A stretch of 5,950 bases of DNA from the NCBI GenBank assembly GCA_028707415.1, contig JAQWBC010000070.1, positions 1 to 5,950 on the forward strand, in the 5' to 3' direction. The DNA is from Candidatus Izemoplasmatales bacterium. GTDB lineage: Bacteria; Bacillota_I; Bacilli_A; Izemoplasmatales; Hujiaoplasmataceae. This document shows, in pieces, positions 5,447 through 5,950 of this stretch. The position numbers and the translations under genes are program-made. A model generated the notes under the pieces. That model ran no database searches and had not been told where the DNA came from. It worked only from the letters and a program-made list of their open reading frames with translations. Within the stretch, counting starts at the first letter, position 1, and each line of letters opens with the position of its first letter.

Positions 5447-5950
5447 TCAATCTCCCTTATCACAAATCGAATCCGATTGGATTAACTTTATCATATCAGG
5501 ATTAAAGCGGCCAGTGCTCAACATCTGAATTTCATATTTGTAAGGAGGATATAAGTTGTGATTATTGGCTTCATTTATGACATAAGGAGTTTCCAATATT
5601 TTTGGGATATTTTGAAATTGTGGATTACATACAACTTGGTGTAAAGCCGTGAAGCCAATATGGCCAAAACCGATATTAGCGTGACGATCTTTGTGAGATC
5701 CTCTTACGTTTTTTGAGTCGTTCACATGAATTACTTTTATCCAATCATCACCAATAATTCGATTAAATTCGGCCATGACACCAGTAAAATCATGAGCAAC
5801 ATCGTACCCTGCATCGTGAGCGTGGCAAGTATCAAAACAGACTCCAATTCGATTTTGGTCATGAATTCCATTGAGTATCATCCGCAATTCACTAAAGTTA
5901 CTTCCTAGTTCAGTCCCTTTACCTGCCATTGTCTCTAGTGCGAGAATAAC
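5447..5950 (-). CDS. nfo: Endonuclease IV (deoxyribonuclease IV), 5' end beyond the window
   Basis: The frame is open to the right edge; 167 C-terminal residues are visible and the start lies outside. Endonuclease IV cuts DNA 5' to abasic sites and damaged 3' ends in base excision repair, using a three-zinc cluster in a TIM barrel. All zinc ligands expected in this part are present with E. coli spacing in most intervals. Numbered from the first visible residue they are Glu6 (LETMAGKG), Asp40 and His43 (FDTCH), His75 (IHVND), Asp88 and His90 (DRH), and Glu120 (ILET). They correspond to E. coli Glu145, Asp179, His182, His216, Asp229, His231 and Glu261. A YPPYKYEIQM segment (134-143) extends the C-terminus. 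I recall similar segments in Bacillota and Mollicutes relatives. The gene ends in TGA, evidence that TGA is a stop in this organism. The trmL ribosome binding site lies inside its last codons. Confidence 0.95.
   Translation of the reverse strand, partial: VILALETMAGKGTELGSNFSELRMILNGIHDQNRIGVCFDTCHAHDAGYDVAHDFTGVMAEFNRIIGDDWIKVIHVNDSKNVRGSHKDRHANIGFGHIGFTALHQVVCNPQFQNIPKILETPYVINEANNHNLYPPYKYEIQMLSTGRFNPDMIKLIQSDSICDKGD
5452..5457 (-). promoter_or_regulatory. Ribosome binding site deciding the trmL start at 5442
   Basis: AGGGAG on the minus strand (5457-5452) lies 9 bases before the ATG at 5442 and inside the last codons of nfo. The alternative GTG at 5463 has no purine-rich site upstream. 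This supports the shorter, 172-residue TrmL and a coupled nfo-trmL arrangement. Confidence 0.7.

Noticed and set aside
5443..5463. GTG at 5463 as the trmL start, overlapping nfo
   Set aside because: No ribosome binding site precedes it, and TrmL proteins begin with the MLNVVLY-type strand encoded from the ATG at 5442.
1..5950. Search for a defence system, mobile element, CRISPR array, tRNA or riboswitch
   Set aside because: No direct repeats, terminal inverted repeats, transposase, integrase or nuclease-toxin genes, tRNA-like cloverleaf or long structured leader were seen by eye. All but two genes are standard housekeeping families.

Overview
This 5.95 kb, AT-rich window looks like chromosomal housekeeping DNA from a low-GC Bacillota or Mollicutes-related bacterium. 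The evidence is strong AGGAGG-type ribosome binding sites, GTG and ATG starts, short gaps between genes, and Firmicutes-type protein families. TGG is used for tryptophan, and TGA ends the endonuclease IV gene where that family normally ends. This argues for the standard bacterial code and against a Mycoplasma/Spiroplasma organism with TGA as Trp. I would not name a genus.

Layout. Plus strand, 1-1383: the 3' part of an M42 metallopeptidase gene (start outside the window), then a 100-residue three-helix membrane protein with its own promoter, ending in a strong hairpin. Minus strand, read from right to left, 5950-1382: (i) the 3' part of an endonuclease IV gene (nfo), followed 4 nt later by trmL (tRNA wobble 2'-O-methyltransferase) and then an unrecognised 243-residue protein, ending in a terminator at 4082-4109; (ii) a two-gene unit of a DUF402/Ntdp-type nucleoside phosphatase and an M29 aminopeptidase, starting from an extended -10 promoter near 4025 and ending at a hairpin near 2310; (iii) a single gene for an RluA-family pseudouridine synthase with its own extended -10 promoter. 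It runs convergently into the membrane protein gene, and both appear to use the same bidirectional terminator.

Functionally the window mixes DNA repair (Nfo), RNA modification (TrmL, RluA family), nucleotide hydrolysis (DUF402) and intracellular peptide breakdown (M42, M29). No mobile element, CRISPR array, RNA gene, phage gene or defence system is visible, and no intergenic stretch exceeds about 130 bases. Two start codons are moved from the longest-ORF position because of the ribosome binding sites: the RluA-family gene to 2257 and trmL to 5442. The only genes without a recognisable function are the 243-residue soluble protein and the 100-residue membrane protein. I found no convincing evidence of a new multi-gene system.
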